Part shown: piece by piece, positions 8,693 to 16,269 of the stretch
How the letters are laid out: the number at the start of each line of letters is the position of its first letter
How positions within the stretch are numbered: position 1 is the first letter of the stretch
Origin: an uncultured Bacteroidales bacterium
GTDB lineage: Bacteria > Bacteroidota > Bacteroidia > Bacteroidales > P3
Reading direction: 5' to 3'
DNA length: 58,546 bases
Assembly: GCA_900318835.1 (NCBI GenBank)
Contig: ONLW01000016.1
Span: 1-58,546 of the forward strand
Notes under the pieces: model-generated
Database searches by the model: none
Seen by the model: only the letters and a program-made list of their open reading frames with translations
What the model was told of the DNA's origin: nothing
Program-made: the position numbers and the translations under genes

Positions 8693-9460
8693 TTATTGTT
8701 TGTTTCTTTCCAAAATCTCCTGTGCCAGATTGAGGTAGTTGACGGCACCCATCGAGGAGGCATCGTGCATGATGATACTCTTGCCGTAGCTCGGAGCCTC
8801 TGCCAACTTGGTGTTGCGGTAGATCAGTGTATTGAACACCATCTGCTTAAAGTGGCCACGGACATCCTCCACCACCTGACGGGCCAGGCGCAGGCGGTTA
8901 TCGTACATGGTGATAAGCAGTCCTTCTATGGAGAGCTTCGGGTTCAGGCGCGTCTGCACAATGCGTACCGTATTCAACAACTTGCCCAAACCTTCGAGGG
9001 CGAAATATTCGCTCTGGATGGGGATAATGACCGAGTCGCTGGCCGTCAAGGCGTTGATGGTTATCAAACCCAGCGACGGAGAGCAGTCAATGATGATATA
9101 ATCATAGTCGCTCCGCACGGGTTCGAGTGTACGTGAGAGGAACTGCTCTCGGCCTTTCTCGTTGATGAGTTCCACCTCGGCACCAACGAGGTCGATGCGC
9201 GTAGGCAGCAAGTCTAGGTTTGGCGTGTCAGTCTCAATGATGACATCCTTCACTTGAGCCTGCCCGAGGATGCAGTCATAGACACTCTTCTCAAGCTCGT
9301 CGGGATTGATGCCGAGACCGGAGGTAGCGTTGGCTTGCGGGTCGCAGTCCACCAGCAGCACTTTCTTTTCAAGCACTGCCAGCGAGGCGCTGAGGTTCAC
9401 AGCCGTGGTGGTCTTCCCCACCCCGCCCTTCTGGTTGGCTATGGAAATAATCTTACCCAT
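8693..9460 (-). CDS. parA: ParA/Soj chromosome-partitioning ATPase
   Basis: A 255-residue ATPase with the deviant Walker A motif KGGVGKTTTAVNL (about 10-22), DCDPQANATSGLG and the Walker B region DYIIIDCSPSLG (about 118-129). It binds DNA non-specifically in its ATP form and moves ParB-parS complexes. It is directly upstream of parB and has the normal size for a chromosomal Soj protein. Confidence 0.96.
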   Translation of the reverse strand: MGKIISIANQKGGVGKTTTAVNLSASLAVLEKKVLLVDCDPQANATSGLGINPDELEKSVYDCILGQAQVKDVIIETDTPNLDLLPTRIDLVGAEVELINEKGREQFLSRTLEPVRSDYDYIIIDCSPSLGLITINALTASDSVIIPIQSEYFALEGLGKLLNTVRIVQTRLNPKLSIEGLLITMYDNRLRLARQVVEDVRGHFKQMVFNTLIYRNTKLAEAPSYGKSIIMHDASSMGAVNYLNLAQEILERNKQ

Positions 9461-9467
9461 ATTTTTC

Positions 9468-9516
9468 TGAGTATCTGAGTATCTTGGTAGCTAAGAATCA
9501 AAAACACTTAGCTACC
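9468..9516. repeat. Period-8 repeat with inverted arm upstream of parA
   Basis: Units TGAGTATC, TGAGTATC, TTGGTAGC and TAAGAATC (9468-9499) are followed by an inverted partner: GGTAGCTAAG (9486-9495) pairs perfectly with CTTAGCTACC (9507-9516) across an 11-base loop. It fills the gap between the DUF3276 gene and parA. Confidence 0.8.
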
Positions 9517-9533
9517 AGAACACTTAGTCACTT

Positions 9534-9878
9534 TTAAAACTTGAAGTCGATTTCATCCAGTTTGGAGGCGGAATCGTCGCCATGCCAGTTGTCTTCGACA
9601 ACCACGGGAGGAGGCACGATACCCGTCTCGATGAACTTGAAAGCATTGTCGAGACCCTGACGGAACTTGTCAAAATCCTCCTTGTAGAGGAACATCTTGT
9701 TCTTCTCGAAATAGACGTCACCGGTATTGTTGTCAAACAACTTGCGGCTCTCGGTAATGGTAATAAACTTGTCACCTCCGCGAGTCTCTTTCACATCGAA
9801 GAAATATCTGCGTTTGCCGGCAGGGATAGCCTGGCTGTAGAGTTCTTCTTTTCTTTGCTCTTTGTTGTCCATACTCAT
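9534..9878 (-). CDS. DUF3276 (PUR-alpha-like) nucleic-acid-binding protein
   Basis: A 114-residue protein with the PUR-like fold signature of the DUF3276 family (about 17-85; RRYFFDVKETRGGDKFITITE and YLYKEDFDKF-like segments) and an acidic tail. Family members bind single-stranded DNA or RNA and occur widely in Bacteroidota. A second in-frame ATG two codons in (9872) is an equally possible start. A candidate -7 box, TATTTTTG, lies upstream at 9904-9911. Confidence 0.8.
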   Translation of the reverse strand: MSMDNKEQRKEELYSQAIPAGKRRYFFDVKETRGGDKFITITESRKLFDNNTGDVYFEKNKMFLYKEDFDKFRQGLDNAFKFIETGIVPPPVVVEDNWHGDDSASKLDEIDFKF

Positions 9879-9903
9879 ATATTTATTACGTTAAAAATTT
9901 CTG

Positions 9904-9911
9904 CAAAAATA
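9904..9911 (-). promoter_or_regulatory. Candidate Bacteroidota promoter (-7 box) for the DUF3276 gene
   Basis: TATTTTTG on the minus strand matches TAnnTTTG and lies 25 bases before the start codon in a very AT-rich stretch. The -33 element is not obvious. Confidence 0.5.
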
Positions 9912-9976
9912 GACATTTTTTATAAAAGATATCTCTTTATTATAAAAAAGTTATCAACAATCTTTATTTAAATCCG

Positions 9977-11269
9977 TTATTTCTTGTGGGTCATGATGTC
10001 GAGGATCATATCGTCGGTCTGGTTCATGCCGTCTTTACCAAGGCGGCCGAGGTTGCGGATGGAGCAGTCGATGTCGCTCTCGCTGAGGCCGTCGGTACAG
10101 TCTACCACTCGGTTGTGGACGGCCAGTTCGGCACAGACGAAGGCGCTATAGAGGCCCACGCTCATCTTCAAAGCGCAGCTGGGCTTGGCGCCGTCGCACA
10201 CCATGCCGGCAAGGGTATTGATCATGTTCTTCATGGCGTAGCATACCTGCTCATAGCCGCCACCTTCGAGGTAGGTGAGTGCGGCAGCACCGCCCATGGT
10301 GGCGTTAACAATGCCACAGAGGGCCGAGAGGCGACCGATGCCACGCTTGATGTAGATAGACATCAGATGGTTCATCGTCAGGGCGCGGAGGATTTGCTCG
10401 TCGCTGCAGCCCTTGAGCTTGCCGTAATAATAGGAAGGCAGGGTGCAGGTAATGCCTTGGTTGCCGGAGCCGGAGTTGGAGTAGACAGGCTTGGTGCAGC
10501 CGTCCATGCGGGCATCAGAGGCGGCGACAGTGCGAGCCACAACGGTATGCACCATGTCTCCCCTCGCCTGCTCCATGAGTATCTCGCCCGTATGCAGTCC
10601 CATGCCAGTGAGGCCACACTCCGAGGCGGCGGTGTTGTACTCCACCGTGTCCATCAGCCACTGAAGCTCATCGAGCGGTGCCGTAGTGGCATAGTCGTAG
10701 ACCATGCGGGCGGTAAGATCGAGGCGCTGCTTGTTGTCCTCCTGGGGGTTGTCGTCGTTGTCCTGCTCCTGAAAGAGGCCCTGCTTATGGTCAAGGAGGA
10801 TGCGGTCGTTCTTCTTGAGAAAGATGAAGTTGGTGTGGCGCTTGGCTATCACCGCGGTGGCCATGTTGGCATCGCAGCCTACTGAACATTCAATATAAAG
10901 CTTATCCGAAGTCTCCTTGACACCGATATTGATTCTTTCGGAGTTGTTGGCGAGCCACTGCTTGGCCTCCTCCACCTGGTCGGCAGGGATAGTGAGCACT
11001 TCGAGGCCGCGCGAAGAGTTGCCGTGGGTAACGGCCATAGCGACAGCTATGGGCAGTCCTATCATACCTGTGCCGGGAATGCCCACGCCCATGGCGTTCT
11101 TGTAGACATTCTTGCTGAGCTTAAGGGTGATGCTCTCGGGCTCGCAGCCCAAAGTCTCGACGGCTTTAGCCACACAGAGGGCCACGGCGCCTGGTTCGGT
11201 ACAGCCGGTGGCAAGGACCACCTCCTGCTGCATAATATCTTTCAGTTGCTTTCTTATCTGCTCTTCCAT
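9977..11269 (-). CDS. UPF0597 / L-cysteine desulfidase-like protein (serine dehydratase alpha family)
   Basis: A 430-residue protein of the UPF0597 family, related to archaeal L-cysteine desulfidase and the alpha subunit of iron-sulfur serine dehydratase. Conserved cysteine-containing motifs suited to a [4Fe-4S] cluster are visible: ATGCTEPGAVALC (about 20-32), SGSGNQGITCTLP (about 270-282) and CDGAKPSCALKM (about 358-369). The likely reaction is release of sulfide (or ammonia) from cysteine or serine with formation of pyruvate. It is downstream of dnaB, separated by a CTAG repeat array. The family is clear; the true substrate is not. Confidence 0.82.
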   Translation of the reverse strand: MEEQIRKQLKDIMQQEVVLATGCTEPGAVALCVAKAVETLGCEPESITLKLSKNVYKNAMGVGIPGTGMIGLPIAVAMAVTHGNSSRGLEVLTIPADQVEEAKQWLANNSERINIGVKETSDKLYIECSVGCDANMATAVIAKRHTNFIFLKKNDRILLDHKQGLFQEQDNDDNPQEDNKQRLDLTARMVYDYATTAPLDELQWLMDTVEYNTAASECGLTGMGLHTGEILMEQARGDMVHTVVARTVAASDARMDGCTKPVYSNSGSGNQGITCTLPSYYYGKLKGCSDEQILRALTMNHLMSIYIKRGIGRLSALCGIVNATMGGAAALTYLEGGGYEQVCYAMKNMINTLAGMVCDGAKPSCALKMSVGLYSAFVCAELAVHNRVVDCTDGLSESDIDCSIRNLGRLGKDGMNQTDDMILDIMTHKK

Positions 11270-11288
11270 ATTCTGCTACTGTTTTTTT

Positions 11289-11326
11289 CTAGTTCTAGTA
11301 TGACTAGAAATACTAGTTGTTATTAG
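11289..11326. repeat. CTAG repeat array (period 9) between dnaB and the UPF0597 gene
   Basis: CTAG tetramers begin at 11289, 11295, 11304 and 11313, with a degenerate TTAG next to the dnaB stop. The last intervals are 9 bases, with cores ACTAGA and ACTAGT and spacers AAT and TGT. It fills most of the 53-base gap. Confidence 0.85.
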
Positions 11327-12855
11327 AATGGCACATCGCCGTCGGCCTCCATCGGAGGAAGGTTGTCTTCGTTCATCTTCGAGTCGACAATCATGCTGCC
11401 TCCCTGCTGGTCGAAATTGCCGTTCTGCGGCATGCCGCCACCGAAGCCCTCGATACCCAGCTGCGGAGGATTCTCGAAGCGGGCGAACTCCTTGACAAAG
11501 CGCAGGCGCACGTCACCCGTGCCACCGGAGCGGTGCTTGGCGATAATCAGGTCAGCCATGCCGAGGGTGCTACCATGGTCATCCTCCTGGATGCCATAGT
11601 ATTCAGGACGATAGATAAACATCACAATGTCGGCATCCTGCTCGATAGCTCCCGACTCACGAAGGTCGCTCAGTTGCGGCTTGTTGCCCACGCGGTTCTC
11701 CACAGCACGGGAGAGCTGCGACATGGCCAGCACCGGTATCTGAAGCTCCTTCGAGAGCGCCTTCAGCTGACGCGAAATCATACTGATCTCCTGCTCACGG
11801 TTACCGTTGCGGTTGTCGCTGCTGCCGCTGGACATTAGCTGCAGGTAGTCGATAAAAATCATCTGGATATCATAGCGTTGTTTGAGACGGCGGGCTTTGG
11901 CGCGAAGCTCGAAGATGGTGAGCTGCGGTGTGTCGTCAATGTAGATGGGAGCGCTGTTGAGCGGCTGGGCGCCGCGCTTGAGCTGTTCCTTCTCGTAAGG
12001 TTCCAGATGACCCTTCTTGAGCTTGTCTCCCGGCAGTTTGGCCTCGCTGCTGATGAGACGCATGGCCAGTTCCTGACCCGTCATCTCGAGCGAGAAGAAA
12101 GCCACCGCCTTGTGGAAATCGACGGCCATGTTGCGGGCCATCGAGAGGGCGCAAGCCGTCTTACCCATGGCGGGACGGGCGGCAAGGATGATGAGGGTGC
12201 CGGGCTGGAAACCCGCCGTCATGCGGTCGAGTCCGATAAAACCGCTCTCCAGTCCACTCAAGCCATCACTTTTCTCCCCAGCCTCCTTGATCTGGTCCAT
12301 GGCCATGGTGACAAAGTCGCCCATGGGATGGTAGTCCGAGCGGAAATTCTTGTCGTTGATGTCCATCAGGCGCTGCTCCGTCTTGTCAAGTAGGTTGACC
12401 ACATCGGTGGTCTCGTCGTAGGCCTCGGTGATGGTCTCGGTGGAGATGCGTATCATCTCGCGCTGGATGAACTTCTCACTCAGCACGCGGATGTGGTACT
12501 CAATATGGGCGGCCGAGACAACGTTCTCGGTGAGTTTGGAGACGGCGTAGGCGCCGCCGGCGGCCTCAAGTTCGCCGTCGAGGCGCAGACGCTCCACTAC
12601 CGTCAGCAAGTCCACCGGCTGGCTCTGCTCGAAGAGTTTCCTTATAGCCTTGTAGACGGTCTGGTGTTCTGGCTTGTAGAAGTATTCAACATGCAAGGTC
12701 TCGATGGCGTTGATGAGCGCCGTTTGGTCGAGCATCAAAGCGCCCAACACACTCTCCTCAAGCGCTATCGCCTGAGGAGGTGTGTTGCCGTTGATGTCAA
12801 AGGCCTGCGTGTATGTCAGCCTATCCTTGCGTCGTGTCGCAGTGGTGGTCGGCAT
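11323..12855 (-). CDS. dnaB: Replicative DNA helicase DnaB
   Basis: A 510-residue hexameric helicase that unwinds DNA at the replication fork. The N-terminal DnaB domain (about 25-130; PPQAIALEESVLGALM) is followed by the RecA-like helicase core (about 200-470) with Walker A ARPAMGKTACAL, the Walker B region MIFIDYLQLM and the downstream LRESGAIEQDADIVMFIYR motif. The C-terminal 45 residues are rich in Gly, Gln and Asn. It is preceded at one base by a tiny lipoprotein gene and probably co-transcribed with ftcD. Confidence 0.97.
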   Translation of the reverse strand: MPTTTATRRKDRLTYTQAFDINGNTPPQAIALEESVLGALMLDQTALINAIETLHVEYFYKPEHQTVYKAIRKLFEQSQPVDLLTVVERLRLDGELEAAGGAYAVSKLTENVVSAAHIEYHIRVLSEKFIQREMIRISTETITEAYDETTDVVNLLDKTEQRLMDINDKNFRSDYHPMGDFVTMAMDQIKEAGEKSDGLSGLESGFIGLDRMTAGFQPGTLIILAARPAMGKTACALSMARNMAVDFHKAVAFFSLEMTGQELAMRLISSEAKLPGDKLKKGHLEPYEKEQLKRGAQPLNSAPIYIDDTPQLTIFELRAKARRLKQRYDIQMIFIDYLQLMSSGSSDNRNGNREQEISMISRQLKALSKELQIPVLAMSQLSRAVENRVGNKPQLSDLRESGAIEQDADIVMFIYRPEYYGIQEDDHGSTLGMADLIIAKHRSGGTGDVRLRFVKEFARFENPPQLGIEGFGGGMPQNGNFDQQGGSMIVDSKMNEDNLPPMEADGDVPF

Positions 12856-12856
12856 A

Positions 12857-12979
12857 CTATCTCACTTCAGCCATTGCCGTGCTTCCGCGGTAGGCGGGAC
12901 AGGTGTGGTGAGTGCAACTGGCGGCCACGCCGGCCAGCATCAGCACGAGGGCTGCAATAGCAAAAACTTTCTTCTTCAT
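12857..12979 (-). CDS. Tiny (40-residue) predicted lipoprotein
   Basis: A complete 40-codon reading frame: ATG at 12979, stop TAG at 12857-12859. It starts MKKKVFAIAALVLMLAGVAA and has a lipobox-like VAAS-Cys at residue 22. The mature peptide would be only about 19 residues (CTHHTCPAY, then RGSTAMAEVR). The ATG is one base past the ftcD stop and the TAG is one base before the dnaB ATG, so it fits exactly between them, which supports it as real. Below common size cut-offs, it would be missed by most gene callers. No function is known to me; an envelope-anchored peptide is the plain reading. Confidence 0.7.
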   Translation of the reverse strand: MKKKVFAIAALVLMLAGVAASCTHHTCPAYRGSTAMAEVR

Positions 12980-12980
12980 A

Positions 12981-14678
12981 TTACAAACCAATTTTTTCGT
13001 TGACAATCTTCAGAATTTCGGCTTCCTGCTTGATGGCCTCGTCCTCGATGGCTTGCGCCTTGGCCAGAATGTCGGCCTTGAAGGCCTCGTCCTTCAGCGA
13101 GGAGGCATTGATCTTCACGTTGAGGTGGGCACCCATAACGGCGCTGCGGGCAGCAAGGCTTCCCACGCCACCGTCAGTGACACTGTTGGGGTTGCCCCAT
13201 TCCACCATGGCGCGGCAGACCTCGAAGGCCTCGAGAGAGCGCTGCATGGTGCGGAAGGGCACCTCGGTGGCGAACTTGGTGGCCTCTTGGATGGCGGCGC
13301 TGCGGGTGGCCTTCTCCTCGTCGGTCTTCTTGGGCAGGCCAAAGGCATCCATAATCTTGTTGAAGGCGGCGGTATCCTCGTCCACGAGGTGCAGCAGCTC
13401 GTCCTTCAGGGCCTGACCTTTGACAGCCACATCGGAGAATTTCTCCCACTCGTCGTCGTAGGCGGCTTTGCCACCGGTGAGGTTGGCCACCATGGTGCCA
13501 AGCGAGGCGGCGAGGGCACCCATGTAGGCGCTGACGCTGCCGCCGCCGGGAGCGGGACTCTCGCTGGCGGTCTCGTCACAGAAGCCACGGCAGGTGAGGT
13601 CGACCAGTTTCTTCTTCGAATGGTCCTCGATAAGATATTCGATAACTTTCTCCTTGGGGTCGAAGGGCTTGAGGTCGTCGAGACCCATACTCTTGATAGC
13701 CACTTTCATGATTTCCTCCTCGCTGACGCCGAGGGAGCGCTGCTGTTTGGCCAAGTAGTATTTGCCGGCATCGATAAGCACACTCTTGGGGATAAGACCC
13801 ACAATCTCGCAACCGGTGACGCGGAGGCCACGGTTGGCGGCGCAACGGCAGACCTCGTCGAAGCAGAGGTGCACGGGAGCCACCTTGATGGAGGTGATGT
13901 TCATGGAGACCTGGGCGATGCCGTAGTCCTCGATGTACCAGCCAATAGCCTTGGTACCCTTGAGGGTGCCGGGAATCATGATGGTCTTGCCATTCTCATC
14001 CTTCATCGGCTTGCCGCTGGGCTTGCCCCCCTCGCGCATTGGACGGCCTTTCTCACGGACGTCGAATGCGATAGCGTTGGCACGGCGGGTGCTGGTAGTG
14101 TTGAGGTTGTAGTTGATTGCCACGAGGAAATCGCGGGCACCCACTTGGGTGGCACCGGTATGGGCGGTGTGGTCGTTCCAGACGTTGGGGCCGAAGTCGG
14201 GCTTCCACTGCTCAGTACCAAGACGGCTTGAAAGGCTCTCGTACTCGCCGGTGCGGCAGTAGGCCAAATTGCGGCGTTCGGGGATAAAGGCGGCGTTCTC
14301 GTAGCAGTAGATGGGAATCTGCAGTTCCTCGCCGAGACGCTTGCCCAGCTTGTGTGCGTACTCGACCACCTCTTCCATGGTGATGTTGGAGACGGGGATG
14401 AGGGGGCAGACGTCGGTGGCACCTTGACGGGGGTGGGCACCGTGGTGCTGGGTCATGTCGATAAGCTCGGCAGCCTTTTTCACCACCTGATAGGCAGCCT
14501 CGAGGACAGGCTCAGGCTCACCCACGAAGGTGATGACAGTGCGGTTGGTGGTCTGGCCGGGGTCGACGTCAAGGAGCTTCACTCCTTCGACCTTTTCAAT
14601 CTCGGCAGTCACCTGATTGATGATATCCATGTTGCGCCCTTCACTGATATTGGGCACGCATTCAATAAGTTGCTTCAT
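12981..14678 (-). CDS. ftcD: Bifunctional glutamate formiminotransferase / formimidoyl-tetrahydrofolate cyclodeaminase
   Basis: A 565-residue enzyme of histidine breakdown. The N-terminal formiminotransferase half (about 1-330) has CVPNISEGRN at the start and HHGAHPRQGATDVCPLIP. The C-terminal cyclodeaminase half (about 345-565) has PAPGGGSVSAYMGALAASLG. The first half moves the formimino group of formiminoglutamate to tetrahydrofolate; the second converts it to methenyl-tetrahydrofolate and ammonia. The open frame extends 44 codons upstream, but the ATG at 14678 gives the family's usual start and follows a good -7 box. No other hut genes are in view. Confidence 0.93.
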   Translation of the reverse strand: MKQLIECVPNISEGRNMDIINQVTAEIEKVEGVKLLDVDPGQTTNRTVITFVGEPEPVLEAAYQVVKKAAELIDMTQHHGAHPRQGATDVCPLIPVSNITMEEVVEYAHKLGKRLGEELQIPIYCYENAAFIPERRNLAYCRTGEYESLSSRLGTEQWKPDFGPNVWNDHTAHTGATQVGARDFLVAINYNLNTTSTRRANAIAFDVREKGRPMREGGKPSGKPMKDENGKTIMIPGTLKGTKAIGWYIEDYGIAQVSMNITSIKVAPVHLCFDEVCRCAANRGLRVTGCEIVGLIPKSVLIDAGKYYLAKQQRSLGVSEEEIMKVAIKSMGLDDLKPFDPKEKVIEYLIEDHSKKKLVDLTCRGFCDETASESPAPGGGSVSAYMGALAASLGTMVANLTGGKAAYDDEWEKFSDVAVKGQALKDELLHLVDEDTAAFNKIMDAFGLPKKTDEEKATRSAAIQEATKFATEVPFRTMQRSLEAFEVCRAMVEWGNPNSVTDGGVGSLAARSAVMGAHLNVKINASSLKDEAFKADILAKAQAIEDEAIKQEAEILKIVNEKIGL

Positions 14679-14700
14679 AAATTTATATTTAATATTTTGT

Positions 14701-14709
14701 GCAAATATA
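14701..14709 (-). promoter_or_regulatory. Candidate promoter (-7 box) for ftcD
   Basis: TATATTTGC on the minus strand, 22 bases before the ftcD start, matches TAnnTTTG. The -33 element is weak. Confidence 0.6.
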
Positions 14710-14807
14710 CAAATAATATTCAAAACGCCGAAAAAATATTTATCAACACCCCAACAGACATAGGCTCGGATTATGTCATGGCGACGAGGGGTCAAACTCG
14801 TACTTTG

Positions 14808-14870
14808 CACCTACCAAAACCCTACCAACTCCTTACCAACTCCTACCATAGTAGGAGATGATAGGTCGTT
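14808..14870. repeat. Palindromic repeat family P, copy 1 (ftcD-dapD divergent region)
   Basis: Tandem CCTACCAAnn units lead into a hairpin, CTCCTAC-CATA-GTAGGAG at 14840-14857, followed by ATGATAGG. Its reverse complement resembles copies at 29585 and 40485. It lies between the divergent genes ftcD and dapD. Confidence 0.8.
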
Positions 14871-14958
14871 CATTAAGTTAAAATCGGGCATTTTAAGGGT
14901 TATTAACAAAGTTCGGGCAATATTTTCACGTCTTTCGAGTTATCTCTTTATTAAAAGA

Positions 14959-15765
14959 ATGAATAGCATGAGACAACTGATTGAACAGGCGTGGGAAAAC
15001 CGCGAACTGTTGAAAGAAAAAAAATACAAAGAAGCTGTGGAAGAGACTGTTGCTGAGCTTGACGGCGGCAGGCTGAGGGTTGCGGCTCCTCAGGGGAACG
15101 GAGAATGGCAGGTCAACGAGTGGGTGAAGAAGGCTGTGCTGTTGTATTTCCCGCTGTGCGGCATGGAGACCCTCGAAGCCGGGCCCATGGAGTACCACGA
15201 CAAGATACCTCTGAAGCACGAATATGAGGCTAAGGGAGTGAGAGTTGTGCCTCCCGCCGTGGCTCGCTACGGTTGCTATCTGGCTCCCGGAAGCATCCTA
15301 ATGCCGTCGTATGTCAACATCGGTGCCTATGTGGACAGCGGCACCATGGTCGACACCTGGGCTACGGTAGGTAGCTGTGCCCAGATTGGCAAGCACGTGC
15401 ATCTCTCTGGAGGTGTGGGTATTGGAGGCGTGTTGGAGCCCGTGCAGGCGGCCCCTGTCATTGTGGAGGACAACTGCTTCATCGGTAGCCGCTGCATCAT
15501 CGTCGAGGGTGCCCATATCGGGACTGAGGCGGTGATTGGAGCCGGCACGGTCATCACCGCCAGCACCAAGATTATCGACGTGACCGGTTCTGAACCAAAA
15601 ACATACATAGGCCATGTGCCACCACGCAGTGTGGTCATCCCCGGCAGCTACACCAAACATTTCCCCGCAGGCGACTACCAGGTGCCCTGCGCCATGATTA
15701 TCGGACAAAGAAAAGAATCGACCGACAAAAAAACCTCACTCAATGAAGCACTTCGTTTGTTTTAA
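14959..15765 (+). CDS. dapD: 2,3,4,5-tetrahydropyridine-2,6-dicarboxylate N-succinyltransferase
   Basis: A 268-residue acyltransferase of the succinylase branch of lysine and diaminopimelate synthesis. The C-terminal two thirds is a left-handed beta-helix built of hexapeptide repeats (about 100-230; VNIGAYVDSGTMVDTWATVG, then CFIGSRCIIVEGAHIG). The open frame starts 62 codons earlier, but that part runs through a repeat and lacks family character; ATG 14959 or 14968 gives the normal N-terminus (MRQLIEQAWENRELL). Downstream a lipoprotein frame overlaps its end by 23 bases. Confidence 0.93.
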   Translation: MNSMRQLIEQAWENRELLKEKKYKEAVEETVAELDGGRLRVAAPQGNGEWQVNEWVKKAVLLYFPLCGMETLEAGPMEYHDKIPLKHEYEAKGVRVVPPAVARYGCYLAPGSILMPSYVNIGAYVDSGTMVDTWATVGSCAQIGKHVHLSGGVGIGGVLEPVQAAPVIVEDNCFIGSRCIIVEGAHIGTEAVIGAGTVITASTKIIDVTGSEPKTYIGHVPPRSVVIPGSYTKHFPAGDYQVPCAMIIGQRKESTDKKTSLNEALRLF

Positions 15766-16177
15766 GCTAAGAGTCAAGAACCTTGAACTAAGAATCCAAA
15801 AGGCTGTGCCAACACTCCTACTTCTTAGTTCTTACCTCTTACTTCTTACCTCTTGTTCCAAGCAGGACGAGGTGGACTTCAAAGGAACCATCATCGACAC
15901 CCGCGAGTGTACCTTTTCTTACACGCGCCCCGATTTAGGATACATCGTAGAACTCTCAACACCAAAAGATTATGGTTCTGAATACACCCTTCAGGACGGC
16001 ACTATCTACCACAATGTAGTTATCCTTTACGATCCGGGCTGCCTGCTCTACCTGCACGACGACATCAAGGGCTCTTTCTACATCGACGATGAATATCCCC
16101 GCGCCCATTGCTCGGTACACTGGAACGACATCGACAATATCCCCATCGGAGTTTTCACCGAAGTGAGTGTTGATTAA
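15743..16177 (+). CDS. Predicted lipoprotein of unknown function
   Basis: A 144-residue protein with a long N-terminal leader ending in the lipobox LLTSC (Cys about 38) and an acidic mature domain of about 105 residues with several Tyr and Asp. I do not recognise the family. The start overlaps the end of dapD by 23 bases and no later Met exists before the lipobox, so either this overlap is real or a non-ATG start is used. Most of the leader is encoded by two inverted arrays of period-7 repeats (15769-15856), which is odd and suggests the signal peptide was rebuilt from repeat DNA. Confidence 0.6.
   Translation: MKHFVCFKLRVKNLELRIQKAVPTLLLLSSYLLLLTSCSKQDEVDFKGTIIDTRECTFSYTRPDLGYIVELSTPKDYGSEYTLQDGTIYHNVVILYDPGCLLYLHDDIKGSFYIDDEYPRAHCSVHWNDIDNIPIGVFTEVSVD
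15769..15856. repeat. Inverted period-7 arrays inside a lipoprotein signal peptide
   Basis: Left array: AAGAGTC, AAGAACC, TTGAACT, AAGAATC (15769-15796). Right array: TTCTTAG, TTCTTAC, CTCTTAC, TTCTTAC, CTCTTGT (15822-15856). The two arrays are roughly reverse complementary and both lie in the coding frame of the leader. Confidence 0.8.
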
Positions 16178-16226
16178 TTGTTAACAAAATCTTTAACATT
16201 TAACCTCCAACCATTAACCTTTTTCG

Positions 16227-16234
16227 TATTTTTG
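16227..16234 (+). promoter_or_regulatory. Candidate promoter (-7 box) for dnaN
   Basis: TATTTTTG, followed by C, lies 36 bases before the dnaN ATG. The upstream -33 element is not clear. Confidence 0.55.
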
Positions 16235-16269
16235 CACTTTGAAATAGAATAATTAAAAACACCGAGAAT

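Noticed and set aside
8693-9878. A replication origin near parAB
   Set aside because: dnaN and dnaB are in the window, but there is no dnaA gene and I could not see a cluster of DnaA boxes or parS sites by eye.
12912-14231. A 439-codon open frame on the plus strand opposite ftcD
   Set aside because: It is the antisense shadow of a strongly coding gene with GC-rich third positions; low-complexity Gly/His/Val content and no family signal.
14773-14958. dapD starting at 14773
   Set aside because: The extra 62 codons run through repeat P copy 1 and have no DapD character.
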